This document shows positions 1 through 7,999 of a stretch of 61,805 nt of DNA, piece after piece. The DNA lies in NCBI GenBank assembly GCA_023453025.1, contig JAEXUD010000025.1, forward strand, positions 1 through 61,805, given 5' to 3'. Below the pieces are notes generated by a model. The model searched no databases, had not been told where the DNA came from, and saw only the letters and a program-made list of their open reading frames with translations. The first letter of the stretch is position 1. Every line of letters starts with the position of its first letter. This DNA comes from Bacillota bacterium. GTDB lineage: Bacteria; Bacillota; Clostridia; Tissierellales; Sedimentibacteraceae. Both the position numbers and the translations under genes were made by a program.

Positions 1-61
1 ATAGTATACACTATAACGGAGAAAAAGTGGTTGTCGTTAGCCATCTTTTTTCTTTTTTTGC

Positions 62-100
62 AAAAAAACACTACCTTTTTATTCTGGTAGTGTTTTTCTT
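62..100. terminator. Terminator downstream of citF
   Basis: An inverted repeat with arms CACTACC and GGTAGTG is flanked by an A-run on one side and a T-run on the other, so it could stop transcription in both directions. It lies about 90 bases beyond the citF stop and is the likely end of the organic-acid operon. No gene can be supported between 1 and 191. Confidence 0.7.
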
Positions 101-191
101 AGGGGGCTATTTCCCGACTGCCCCTTAATATATTGAATATTTAAAAAGCAACATAATTTATATATCTTATCTAAAAATATGCTGTGCAATT

Positions 192-1595
192 TTACAAAAT
201 GCTTTTTATCGTATCGATTATTGTGCCGTCCCTGTAAATTACATTGCCCACAACCTTGTTACCAAGCGTAATATTTTTAGGAACTCCCGTTATTTTGTCA
301 CCTATACTTTTCAAATCATGTATATCAATAACAGGCAGCCTTGCCTCCTTCAATCTTTCTTTTAAGTCATCCCTTAAAGGATTAACTGCTATACCTCTTT
401 GTGTTACCAATATATCCACGGTTTTCCCGGGCGTTGAAACACAAAGAACCTTGTCGACAACAATGTTAAGCCTTGCTCTTGTGAGAGGTGCAACAATCAT
501 TGTCAGCTTTGCTCCTGCGGCTGTATCGCTGTGTCCTCCCGAGCCTCCCATTATGTATCCGTTAGAATCTGTATGGACGTTGACATTAAAATCAGTGTCA
601 ATTTGAGTTGCTCCCAGAATAACAACATCCAGATTGTCTACTATGGCACTTTTAGCTGTTGGAGAAGCATAATGTGACGCAGTAACCTCTCTGTGCTTCG
701 GATTTTCACGTAATGAATGCACCGCTCTTAAATCAAAGCATTGAACATCCATAAGAGTTTCAAAGCATCCTGCTTCAAGCATATCTACAAGGTAGCCGGT
801 TATGCCTCCCATTCCAAAGCTTCCTTTTATATTGTCCTTCAGCATTAATTCCTTCAAGTACTTGGCAACAGCCAATGAAGCGCCTCCTGCACCTGTTTGG
901 AATGAAAAACCGTCTTTTAATAATCCCGAATGCTGTATTACCTTTGTAGCATAGCCGGCCATCATTAGCCCGACAGGATCTCTTGTTATCTTAGTTGTGC
1001 CTGAAACGATACCTGCGGGGTCTCCTATCTTATCAACGCATACTACATAATCCACATATGTTTCTGATATGGAAAAATCATATAAAGGATAATCAACCAG
1101 GTTGTCAGTTATTACTACAACCTTTTTGGCATGCATCGCATCAACAAATGCATATCCCAATGAACCGCATGCCGATTTGCCGTACTTTCCTGAACAGTTA
1201 CCCATGCTGTCGGATGAAGGGGCCGCTATGAACGCCACATCAACAGGAGTTTTTCCTGATTCAATGTGGCTTGGTCTTCCGCCATGGCTTCTGAAGTCTA
1301 CAGGCTTTTCCATTATGCCTGACGAAATTTCCCTGCCTACCGCTCCTCCCATATAATTGACCTCAAGACCTGTAATCACATTATTTTTTATATGATTGAC
1401 AAGAGGTGCATGTATGTCAAAAACAGAGCTTGCATTTACAGTCAAATCCTTATATCCCATACCTGCTATTTCATTCATCACCATATTTATAACATGATCT
1501 CCGTTTCTTAAATGATGATGAAATGATATGCGCATTCCGTTCTTTAACCCGCTTAACTGTATTGCTTCCTTTAATGAACCTATAACCTTACTCAT
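192..1595 (-). CDS. citF: Citrate (or citramalate) lyase alpha subunit
   Basis: This is the CoA-transferase-like alpha subunit of the citrate lyase family. It moves the acyl-carrier prosthetic group between acetyl and citryl (or citramalyl) thioesters in the cytoplasmic lyase complex. The protein reads LKEAIQLSGLKNGMRISFHHH near its start and carries the family's glycine-rich segments (GSGGHSDTAAGAK). The start is placed at the ATG at 1595 because a TGGGAGGTGG ribosome site sits just upstream; the reading frame is open further up but has no such site. This gives 467 residues, while family members are usually a little over 500. The missing part is the N-terminal leader before the conserved SLKEAI block. 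It overlaps citE by 8 bases, which implies translational coupling. Citramalate lyase alpha subunits belong to the same family and cannot be told apart by eye. Confidence 0.9.
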   Translation of the reverse strand: MSKVIGSLKEAIQLSGLKNGMRISFHHHLRNGDHVINMVMNEIAGMGYKDLTVNASSVFDIHAPLVNHIKNNVITGLEVNYMGGAVGREISSGIMEKPVDFRSHGGRPSHIESGKTPVDVAFIAAPSSDSMGNCSGKYGKSACGSLGYAFVDAMHAKKVVVITDNLVDYPLYDFSISETYVDYVVCVDKIGDPAGIVSGTTKITRDPVGLMMAGYATKVIQHSGLLKDGFSFQTGAGGASLAVAKYLKELMLKDNIKGSFGMGGITGYLVDMLEAGCFETLMDVQCFDLRAVHSLRENPKHREVTASHYASPTAKSAIVDNLDVVILGATQIDTDFNVNVHTDSNGYIMGGSGGHSDTAAGAKLTMIVAPLTRARLNIVVDKVLCVSTPGKTVDILVTQRGIAVNPLRDDLKERLKEARLPVIDIHDLKSIGDKITGVPKNITLGNKVVGNVIYRDGTIIDTIKSIL

Positions 1596-2460
1596 TAAAA
1601 CCACCTCCCAATGCTTCAGCCATTTCCAATGCCTGTCTTGCTCTTGCAACAATCGGAGCGTCAATCATTTTTCCGTGAAGAGAAATTGCACCCTTGCCCT
1701 GTTCTTTTGCAACTCTGATAATATCCATTACCTCTTTGGCATATTCAATTTCCTCAATAGCAGGACTGAAGACCTCATTTATGGTCATGACATGTCTGGG
1801 TGATATTGCCGCCTTTCCTGTAAATCCAAGACTCTTGGCAAAAATGGCATCTTCTCTTAATCCTTCCTCGTCCTCCACGTCTGTAAAGGGAGTGTCATAA
1901 ACGTCTATGCTTGCTGCTCTTGCCGCGGTAACTATTCTTCCTCTGGAGTAGAAGATTTCATCACCTCTTTTGGTTCGCCTGCATCTTAAATCTGCGGTTA
2001 AATCCTCCGCACCCAGGAAAATTGCCTTCACCCTGTCGGAAGACACCGCTATTTCAAATGCATTTTCAACTCCGAGAGCCGTTTCAATAAGCGGTATAAT
2101 ATATGTCGGTCTTTCTATGTTATATTTTTCTTCAACTTTTTTTATGTAATCTGCAACTGTAAGTACATCCTTAGCGCTGTTCACCTTTGGAGGCATAATT
2201 ATGTGGGGTTTCATGGGAATTATTTCATCTAAGTCACTTTTCCAGAAGTCAGTGTCAATGGAATTGATTCTTATGATTATTTCGCAATTGCTGTAGTCAA
2301 GAAACTTAAGTGCATTTCTTACCAGAATTCTGGCTGAGTCCTTTTCAGCCGGCGATACCGCATCTTCTAAATCCAAGATAATACTGTCGGCTCCCAGCGC
2401 ATCAGCATTTAATAGCATGCCGGCCGAGTTGCCCGGCATAAAAAGCATACTTCGTCTCAT
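1588..2460 (-). CDS. citE: Citrate (or citramalate) lyase beta subunit
   Basis: This is a 290-residue HpcH/HpaI-aldolase-fold protein of the CitE family. CitE cleaves the ACP-bound citryl (or citramalyl) thioester to acetyl-ACP plus oxaloacetate (or pyruvate), using Mg2+. The N-terminus RRSMLFMPGNSAGML and the following DSIILDLEDAVSPAEKD segment (metal and substrate binding) are diagnostic, as is PLIETALGVENAFEIA further on. The start overlaps the citD stop by one base (TAATG), and the end overlaps citF, so the three subunits are made from one message. Substrate (citrate or citramalate) is not decided by the sequence. The adjacent dehydratase genes favour a C5 acid, as an inference. Confidence 0.93.
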   Translation of the reverse strand: MRRSMLFMPGNSAGMLLNADALGADSIILDLEDAVSPAEKDSARILVRNALKFLDYSNCEIIIRINSIDTDFWKSDLDEIIPMKPHIIMPPKVNSAKDVLTVADYIKKVEEKYNIERPTYIIPLIETALGVENAFEIAVSSDRVKAIFLGAEDLTADLRCRRTKRGDEIFYSRGRIVTAARAASIDVYDTPFTDVEDEEGLREDAIFAKSLGFTGKAAISPRHVMTINEVFSPAIEEIEYAKEVMDIIRVAKEQGKGAISLHGKMIDAPIVARARQALEMAEALGGGFNE

Positions 2461-2732
2461 TATTCATTCACCTCTTCTGCTCTTTTCAAGGCTGTTTCAA
2501 CTCTTGCACGAATTGCACACTCCACTGCCCCTCTGTCCTTAAGCTGTATTTTTATGTTTGTTACATTAAAATTATTCAGTACTTCTCTGACTGTTCTTTC
2601 AATTTCTTCACCGAACTGTCCATACACAATTGATTCAAGCTCCAGCTCGATGCCGTCTTCGTTAGGCTCTACCACTACATAAACATCGCTGGATTCCAAT
2701 GTGCCTGCTGCAGCCCTCTTTTTTATTTTCAT
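2460..2732 (-). CDS. citD: Citrate (or citramalate) lyase acyl carrier protein
   Basis: This 90-residue protein is the gamma subunit that carries the phosphoribosyl-dephospho-CoA prosthetic group. The attachment motif GTLESSD lies at residues 10-16, with Ser14 at the position known to be modified in Klebsiella CitD. The length fits the family. The gene heads the citDEF block and is separated from the upstream leuD-like gene by about 70 bases. The enzymes that make and attach the prosthetic group (CitG, CitX) and the acetate ligase CitC are not in this window. Confidence 0.93.
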   Translation of the reverse strand: MKIKKRAAAGTLESSDVYVVVEPNEDGIELELESIVYGQFGEEIERTVREVLNNFNVTNIKIQLKDRGAVECAIRARVETALKRAEEVNE

Positions 2733-2804
2733 AACAACACCATCCTTTGAAAATCAGGGACAGCCTTAATAATATGAATCAAAAGGTCAGCCCCTTTATA
2801 ATTT

Positions 2805-3314
2805 TTATTTTTGTTTCTTTTTATTTTTTTCACGAAACAGCGGCTTTATACCGCCTGCCTCCAGAATTTCCATTGCATATCCACCAATTTTGTCACCGCT
2901 AATTATTTTATTGCTGCTTAAAATTGTAACTGTTCCTTCCTCAATATCAACTTCAATTTCGTCACCGTTCTTTAATTCCTTGCTTATATTTTTGCATACA
3001 ATCAAGGGAAGCCCCAAATTAATCGAGTTACGGAAAAATATACGTGCGAATGAATCAGCCAGCACACAGCTTGCACCCATATTTATCAATGATATCGGAG
3101 CATGCTCCCTGCTTGAGCCGCATCCGAAATTGGTGCCGGCAGCAATTATATCACCATTTTTAAAATTCGGGGCAATACTTTCATCAACTCCTGCCAGGCA
3201 GTGAGTTCCGATTTCCCTTGGGTCAACAAGCTCCAAAAACCTTCCGGGATATATCTGATCAGTATCAATATTGTTTCCAAGTACAATTACTTTACCCTTT
3301 AATTTGGTTTTCAT
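2805..3314 (-). CDS. Aconitase-family dehydratase small subunit (LeuD-like)
   Basis: The 169-residue swivel-domain subunit belongs to the isopropylmalate dehydratase/homoaconitase small-subunit family. It shows NNIDTDQIYPGRFLE near the start and the substrate-loop motif GCGSSREHAP at residues 64-73. It pairs with the large subunit encoded just upstream, whose stop codon overlaps this start (TAATG). The same family includes LeuD, dimethylmalate dehydratase and the two-subunit mesaconase of glutamate-fermenting clostridia. Because no leuA or leuB is nearby and citDEF follows, a catabolic role such as mesaconate hydration to citramalate is more likely than leucine synthesis. That is an inference. 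Confidence 0.85.
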   Translation of the reverse strand: MKTKLKGKVIVLGNNIDTDQIYPGRFLELVDPREIGTHCLAGVDESIAPNFKNGDIIAAGTNFGCGSSREHAPISLINMGASCVLADSFARIFFRNSINLGLPLIVCKNISKELKNGDEIEVDIEEGTVTILSSNKIISGDKIGGYAMEILEAGGIKPLFREKNKKKQK

Positions 3315-4573
3315 TATGCCTCCTTCTGTAATTCACACGGATTTGTAAGATACCCTGTCAATGCTGATGCTGCAACTGTAGCAGGTGATGCCAGATATAC
3401 CTTTGATTTATTGCTTCCCATACGTCCGGGGAAATTTCTGTTTGATGCTGTAACACATACTTCATCAGGTGCAAGCACTCCCTCATGAGCACTTAAGCAG
3501 GGTCCGCATCCCGGTGTTGATATGGCAGCACCGGCATTTATTAAATCCTGTAAATATCCTTTTGCCATACAATCCATCATAACCTCTGTTGATGCGGGGA
3601 TAACAATTAGCCTTACATCCTTGGCAATTTTTTTGCCTCTTAGTATATCGGCTGCCGCCTGAATGTCCTCTGTTCTTCCTCCTGTGCAGGTTCCGACAAA
3701 GCACTGATTTACTTTGACCTTCTCAACCTGGGCAATTGGAAATACATTGTCCACCGAATGAGGAACCGCAACCTGAGGTGTCAAGTCTGATATATCAAAT
3801 TTATATGTCTCACTGTATTCAAAATCATCATCTGTATACTGAACCTCATAAGGCATTACAGTTCTCTTGCTTACATAGTCAAGAACTTGTCTGTTTGGCT
3901 GCATATATGCTGTCTTTGCACCCATTTCAACAGCCATGTTGCATATAACCATACGTCCCGGAACATCCAGCTGTTCAATGTAGCTGCCTGTAAAATCAAT
4001 TGCCTTGTAAACTGCTCCGTCTGCTCTTATTTTGCCCATAAGATACAAAATAACATCCTTTGGCATAACTCCCTTTTTAGGAGTTCCGTCAATTCTTATT
4101 TCAATTATTTCAGGAACTCTGAACCACAGTTCGCCGGAAATCATGATTGTAGCCATATCTGTTGCTCCCACTCCTGTCCCCATAGCACCAAATGCTCCAT
4201 GAGTAGTAGTGTGTGAATCTGTTGCAACAACAATCGCACCCGGATATATCAAGCCTGCCTCCGGCATTACCTGATGGCATACTCCCGCGTTTATGTCAAA
4301 ATGATATTTTAAATCATTTTCTTTTGCAAATTCTCTCATCTCTTTGTGAATCTGTGCTGATTTTATAGTCGGTGCAGGAGCATAATGGTCAAAAACAAAT
4401 GCCAGTCTCTCCTTGTCCCAAACCTTTGTTCCGTTCATTTCCCGGAAAGAATAAATTGTTTGAAGATATAAATCATTCACTTCCGCAAAGTCAACTTTTG
4501 CGGTAACAATTTCACCGGCTTTAACAGCTGTCTTGCCACTATTTTTAGCAAGTATTTTTTCAATAGCATGCAT
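3314..4573 (-). CDS. Aconitase-family dehydratase large subunit (LeuC-like)
   Basis: This 419-residue protein is an iron-sulfur hydro-lyase large subunit. Three cysteines match the [4Fe-4S] ligands of the family: Cys296 in GTCTGGR and Cys356/Cys359 in PGCGPC. ATDSHTTTHGAFGAMGTGVG near residue 118 is the conserved active-site region. The length (about 420) fits the short LeuC/homoaconitase-type clade. It is co-transcribed with its small subunit and citDEF. Possible reactions are mesaconate/citramalate, isopropylmalate or dimethylmalate interconversion. Context favours the first. Confidence 0.87.
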   Translation of the reverse strand: MHAIEKILAKNSGKTAVKAGEIVTAKVDFAEVNDLYLQTIYSFREMNGTKVWDKERLAFVFDHYAPAPTIKSAQIHKEMREFAKENDLKYHFDINAGVCHQVMPEAGLIYPGAIVVATDSHTTTHGAFGAMGTGVGATDMATIMISGELWFRVPEIIEIRIDGTPKKGVMPKDVILYLMGKIRADGAVYKAIDFTGSYIEQLDVPGRMVICNMAVEMGAKTAYMQPNRQVLDYVSKRTVMPYEVQYTDDDFEYSETYKFDISDLTPQVAVPHSVDNVFPIAQVEKVKVNQCFVGTCTGGRTEDIQAAADILRGKKIAKDVRLIVIPASTEVMMDCMAKGYLQDLINAGAAISTPGCGPCLSAHEGVLAPDEVCVTASNRNFPGRMGSNKSKVYLASPATVAASALTGYLTNPCELQKEA

Positions 4574-4601
4574 ATTAAATTCTCCTTAAAATTAATGACA
4601 T

Positions 4602-4626
4602 AAGCCCACCTTGAAAAGGTGAGCTT
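4602..4626 (-). other. Intercistronic hairpin between transporter and dehydratase
   Basis: On the minus strand AAGCTCACCTT and AAGGTGGGCTT form an 11-bp stem with one G-U pair and a 3-base loop, in the 70-base gap between the transporter and leuC-like genes. No T-run follows, so it looks more like an mRNA stability or processing element than a terminator. Confidence 0.5.
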
Positions 4627-4643
4627 TAATCTTATTTCATATG

Positions 4644-5930
4644 TTAGAAAAATATAGGTATCAGGAATGTTGCCAGAAGGATGATAAAAGCTCCTCCGAG
4701 TCTTGATGAAATTTGAGCAAACGGCATTAATTCCATTCTGTTTGAAGCCGTCAAAACTGCAACGTCTCCTGTTCCACCCATGTTTGCCATACACAAGCCT
4801 GCTGTGATTGCTGCTTCTATCGGATAGAAGCCTACAAGTTTTCCTACCAATGCAGTTCCTACAACCGCACCGAGAACAACCAAGAAGCACAATACAAGAT
4901 ATGCAGGTGTAAATGCTGATATAACCTGACCAAGGTCGGTGTATGCAATGCCTATACCCATCAGCAGCGCACCTGTCCAGTTTCCTGCAACAAATTTATA
5001 CCAATTTGAACATGCCTTTTCATACTGCTGCGGAACAATGTTTAAAGCTTTTGCAACCGCAACTGATATAATCATCCACGCATATGTGTGAATATCAATT
5101 CCTAAATAATTTTTAAACAAATATGCCACTATTGCCCCGAAAGCAAAGAATGTTGTTGCAATTACAATACCCATTCCAAAATCCTTAAGATTAAATGATT
5201 CTTTTACTTCTTTTTCTATTAAGTCATCTTCGCCTATATCCATAAGTTTCCCATTTCCGGTTAACTTAGGATACTTTTTACCAAGCCTGTCTAAAAGACC
5301 ACCGAAAACAATTGCCACTGCATTTCCTAAAGCTACTGCAGGTACAAGCCTTGATAATATTGTTTCAGCTGACACTCCTAATCCGTTAGAAAAAACCTCT
5401 GCAATAGGAACTGCTCCTGCACCCATACCGCCTCCCATTATAGGAATCGCAATATATGCAATGGATTCAGCAGGTGATTGACCAAACGCCAGACCGCCTA
5501 CAGCAGCAAACAGCATCGCCACTACAACACCGCCCAGAATTGTCGGGAAAAATCTTATTGCTGCTTTTATAAGAAGTTTTTTGCTCATTCCTAATATTGA
5601 GCCGGTAATTAGTGCAGCTATATAAAAATCAAGAAATCCTCCGCCTTTCATGAATGTTGTAACATTTGCCGCTACGGATTCAGGAATTAATTTATAGTAA
5701 ACAAGTGCTGCCGAACCAAATATAATTACTATCGGTCCGCCTCCAAAGTAGGTTTTGACAATCGGAGTATGATTACCTACTACATCCAACAGTGCACCAA
5801 CTATCATCATAAATGCAAAGGCACCTATCATACCTCCCGGCAATACATCAAATATCATTGCAATAATAATTACAGCCAGTAATGTGAAATAAACCGGCAA
5901 GGTTAATCCCATTATTTTAAATTCTTTCAT
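4644..5930 (-). CDS. 2-hydroxycarboxylate transporter (CitS/MaeN/CimH family)
   Basis: This 428-residue membrane protein has about a dozen hydrophobic segments. It shows the two re-entrant loop signatures of the 2HCT family, PIMGGGMGAGAVPIAE near residue 160 and NMGGTGDVAVLTASNRMELMP near residue 385. The second contains the arginine region known to contact the carboxylate in CitS. Members move citrate, malate or citramalate-like acids with Na+ or H+. It lies between malic enzyme and the dehydratase/lyase genes in the same orientation, so it most likely imports their substrate. Family membership is clear; the exact substrate is not. Confidence 0.9.
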   Translation of the reverse strand: MKEFKIMGLTLPVYFTLLAVIIIAMIFDVLPGGMIGAFAFMMIVGALLDVVGNHTPIVKTYFGGGPIVIIFGSAALVYYKLIPESVAANVTTFMKGGGFLDFYIAALITGSILGMSKKLLIKAAIRFFPTILGGVVVAMLFAAVGGLAFGQSPAESIAYIAIPIMGGGMGAGAVPIAEVFSNGLGVSAETILSRLVPAVALGNAVAIVFGGLLDRLGKKYPKLTGNGKLMDIGEDDLIEKEVKESFNLKDFGMGIVIATTFFAFGAIVAYLFKNYLGIDIHTYAWMIISVAVAKALNIVPQQYEKACSNWYKFVAGNWTGALLMGIGIAYTDLGQVISAFTPAYLVLCFLVVLGAVVGTALVGKLVGFYPIEAAITAGLCMANMGGTGDVAVLTASNRMELMPFAQISSRLGGAFIILLATFLIPIFF

Positions 5931-5977
5931 TCTTTCCTCCTAATAAAATTATTATGTTAATCTAGTAATAAAAAAAT

Positions 5978-7150
5978 TTACAGTCTTGCCACACCTGATT
6001 TTCTTGCTGCTTCAGAGATAGCCTTAGCAACTGCGCCTGCGACTCCCTTATCCAAAGCGCTGGGAATTATGTTATCTTCATTTAATTCCTTCTCATCAAT
6101 GTAGTCTGCAATAGCTTGTGCAGCTGCAAGCTTCATTTCTAAATTGATTTCTTTTGCTCTTACGTCTAAAGCCCCTCTAAATACTCCTGGGAATACCAGT
6201 ACGTTATTTATTTGATTTGGAAAATCCGATCTGCCTGTTCCTATAACTCTTGCTCCTGCTTCCTTTGCCAGGTCAGGCATAATTTCAGGAGTTGGATTTG
6301 CCATTGCAAGTATTATGGCGTCCTTGTTCATTGACATAACCATGTCAGGCTTTACAACATCTGCAGAAGACACACCGATAAATACATCTGATTCTTTCAT
6401 TACATCAGCAAGTGTTCCTTTTTCACTATCAGGATTAGTTACTTTCGCAAGATCATTTTTTGCTTCATTCATTTTTTCTCTTCCGATATATAATGCTCCT
6501 GTCCTGTCACAAGCAATTATATTTTTAGCGCCTGCTGCCATTAACAAATTTGCAATAGCAGTACCTGCTGCTCCGGCTCCGTTGATGATAACCTTTAAAT
6601 TTTCTATTTTCTTGTTTGTTATTTTCAATGCGTTAATCAGTCCTGCCAATACAACAATTGCGGTTCCGTGCTGATCATCATGAAAAACAGGAATATCCAG
6701 CTCTTTTTTCAATTTTTCTTCTATTTCAAAGCACCTTGGAGCAGATATATCTTCAAGGTTGATACCGCCAAGACCCGGAGCAATCAGCTTTACAGTCTTC
6801 ACTATATCATCAACATCCTTGGAATCTACACAAATAGGAAAAGCATCAACATTTGCAAATTCCTTAAATAAAATTGATTTGCCTTCCATAACGGGAAGAG
6901 CCGCCTTTGGTCCTATGTCACCTAATCCGAGCACTGCCGAGCCGTCAGTTACTACTGCAACTATATTTCCCTTTGAAGTATATTTATAGGCGTCTTCCTC
7001 ATTTTCATGGATTTTTCTGCAAGGTTCAGCAACTCCTGGTGTATATGCCAAGCTCAGATCATCCCTTGTTTCAACCTTAATTTTTGAAATTACTTCAATT
7101 TTTCCTTTTGACTTTTCGTGCAGCTTTAAGCTTTCTTCAAAATAATTCAA
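5978..7150 (-). CDS. Malic enzyme, NAD(P)-dependent
   Basis: This 390-residue short-form bacterial malic enzyme oxidatively decarboxylates malate to pyruvate. Visible features are YTPGVAEPCRKI, the TDGSAVLGLGDIG block, VFHDDQHGTAIV with the metal-binding aspartates, and the dinucleotide fold INGAGAAGTAIANLL. It is the first metabolic gene of the cluster, about 50 bases before the transporter, and sits just downstream of a two-component system. In Bacillus, a similar regulator/transporter/malic-enzyme set handles external malate. NAD versus NADP preference is not decidable here. Confidence 0.92.
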   Translation of the reverse strand: MNYFEESLKLHEKSKGKIEVISKIKVETRDDLSLAYTPGVAEPCRKIHENEEDAYKYTSKGNIVAVVTDGSAVLGLGDIGPKAALPVMEGKSILFKEFANVDAFPICVDSKDVDDIVKTVKLIAPGLGGINLEDISAPRCFEIEEKLKKELDIPVFHDDQHGTAIVVLAGLINALKITNKKIENLKVIINGAGAAGTAIANLLMAAGAKNIIACDRTGALYIGREKMNEAKNDLAKVTNPDSEKGTLADVMKESDVFIGVSSADVVKPDMVMSMNKDAIILAMANPTPEIMPDLAKEAGARVIGTGRSDFPNQINNVLVFPGVFRGALDVRAKEINLEMKLAAAQAIADYIDEKELNEDNIIPSALDKGVAGAVAKAISEAARKSGVARL

Positions 7151-7191
7151 AATCGTTTTCCCTCTTTCATCATAATTATTTTTGCTTGTTT

Positions 7192-7220
7192 ATGTTAACA
7201 TTCCATATTTAAATTGTAAA
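7192..7220 (-). promoter_or_regulatory. Candidate promoter of the malic enzyme-citF operon
   Basis: On the minus strand TTTACA and TAACAT are separated by 17 bases, about 45 bases upstream of the malic enzyme start. The surrounding AT-rich region (7151-7280) is where binding sites for the adjacent CitB-type regulator would be expected. I do not see a clear operator. Confidence 0.45.
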
Positions 7221-7280
7221 TATTCTGGTAATTAAAAAAGTTTTTGTTCATAAAAAATACTTTGATATTAAAATGACAAT

Positions 7281-7310
7281 AAAAAAAGCCTAAAACGAAA
7301 TCCAGGCTTT
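7281..7310 (-). terminator. Terminator after the response regulator gene
   Basis: On the minus strand AAAGCCT and AGGCTTT form a stem around a 12-base loop and run into a T-stretch. The stem begins at the regulator's stop codon. It separates the two-component genes from the metabolic operon, which therefore needs its own promoter. Confidence 0.8.
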
Positions 7311-7998
7311 ACTTAATTAATCTGTATTTGTGCTGAGGTCTTCCTATTTTTCCATATTCAATCAGCTTTTCAACTTTTCCTTCTTTCTCCATAAATTCAA
7401 GGTATTTTCTGACGGTAACTCTGGCAACTCCCGACTTTGCTGAAATATCCTCAGCTGTTGCATATTCACTTTCATAATTGATAATTTCCTTCCATATCAA
7501 CTTATAAGTATATTTGTTAATACCCTTGGCCATATCATTTTCATTGCTTTCACCTTCAGCATCTGCAATATTTCTTGAAATAAACTTATCAAGAACCTTT
7601 TGTTCAATTGTATCGAAATTATTAATCTTATGATATCTTTCCTTGTAGCTAGCCAACGACTCTTTAAATCTTTCAAATGTAAATGGCTTTATAAGATAAT
7701 CCACTGCCCCGTATCGGAACGCATCCTGTACCATGCCGCTGGTCTTGTCTGCGGTAATCAATATCACATCTGACTCAATCTCTTCTTTTCTGAGCCATTT
7801 CAAAAAATCAATACCGTTTTCCTTTGGGAGGTAAATATCTAATAGAATCAAATCCACCGGATGTTCGATTGTAAATTTTTGGGCTTCTGTTATGCTTGAG
7901 GCTGCCTTTGAAAGATGAAATTCATCTAACTTCTTTAAAAATTTCGCATTGATTTCTCTGACCATCGGGTCGTCTTCAACAATCATTACATTAATCAT
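7309..7998 (-). CDS. CitB/DcuR/MaeR-type response regulator
   Basis: The receiver domain fills the N-terminal half (EDDPMVREIN, phosphoacceptor Asp in LLDIYLP near residue 54, conserved Lys in LIKPF). The C-terminal part is a helix-turn-helix of the CitB class (YATAEDISAKSGVARVTVRKYLEFM). The ATG at 7998 is preferred over a GTG three codons upstream because the GTG lies inside the ribosome site. With this start it begins right after the kinase stop. The partner is the CitA-like kinase upstream, and the expected target is the malic enzyme/transporter/lyase operon. Confidence 0.9.
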   Translation of the reverse strand: MINVMIVEDDPMVREINAKFLKKLDEFHLSKAASSITEAQKFTIEHPVDLILLDIYLPKENGIDFLKWLRKEEIESDVILITADKTSGMVQDAFRYGAVDYLIKPFTFERFKESLASYKERYHKINNFDTIEQKVLDKFISRNIADAEGESNENDMAKGINKYTYKLIWKEIINYESEYATAEDISAKSGVARVTVRKYLEFMEKEGKVEKLIEYGKIGRPQHKYRLIK

Positions 7999-7999
7999 A

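Noticed and set aside
1..129. An open plus-strand frame running in from the left edge (ending near 129)
   Set aside because: It passes through a terminator-type hairpin, has no recognisable motif and no visible start, so it is not supported as coding.
244..606. Long plus-strand open frames opposite citF and many other minus-strand genes
   Set aside because: They lie entirely antisense to well-identified genes, lack ribosome sites and match no family; they are codon-shadow frames.
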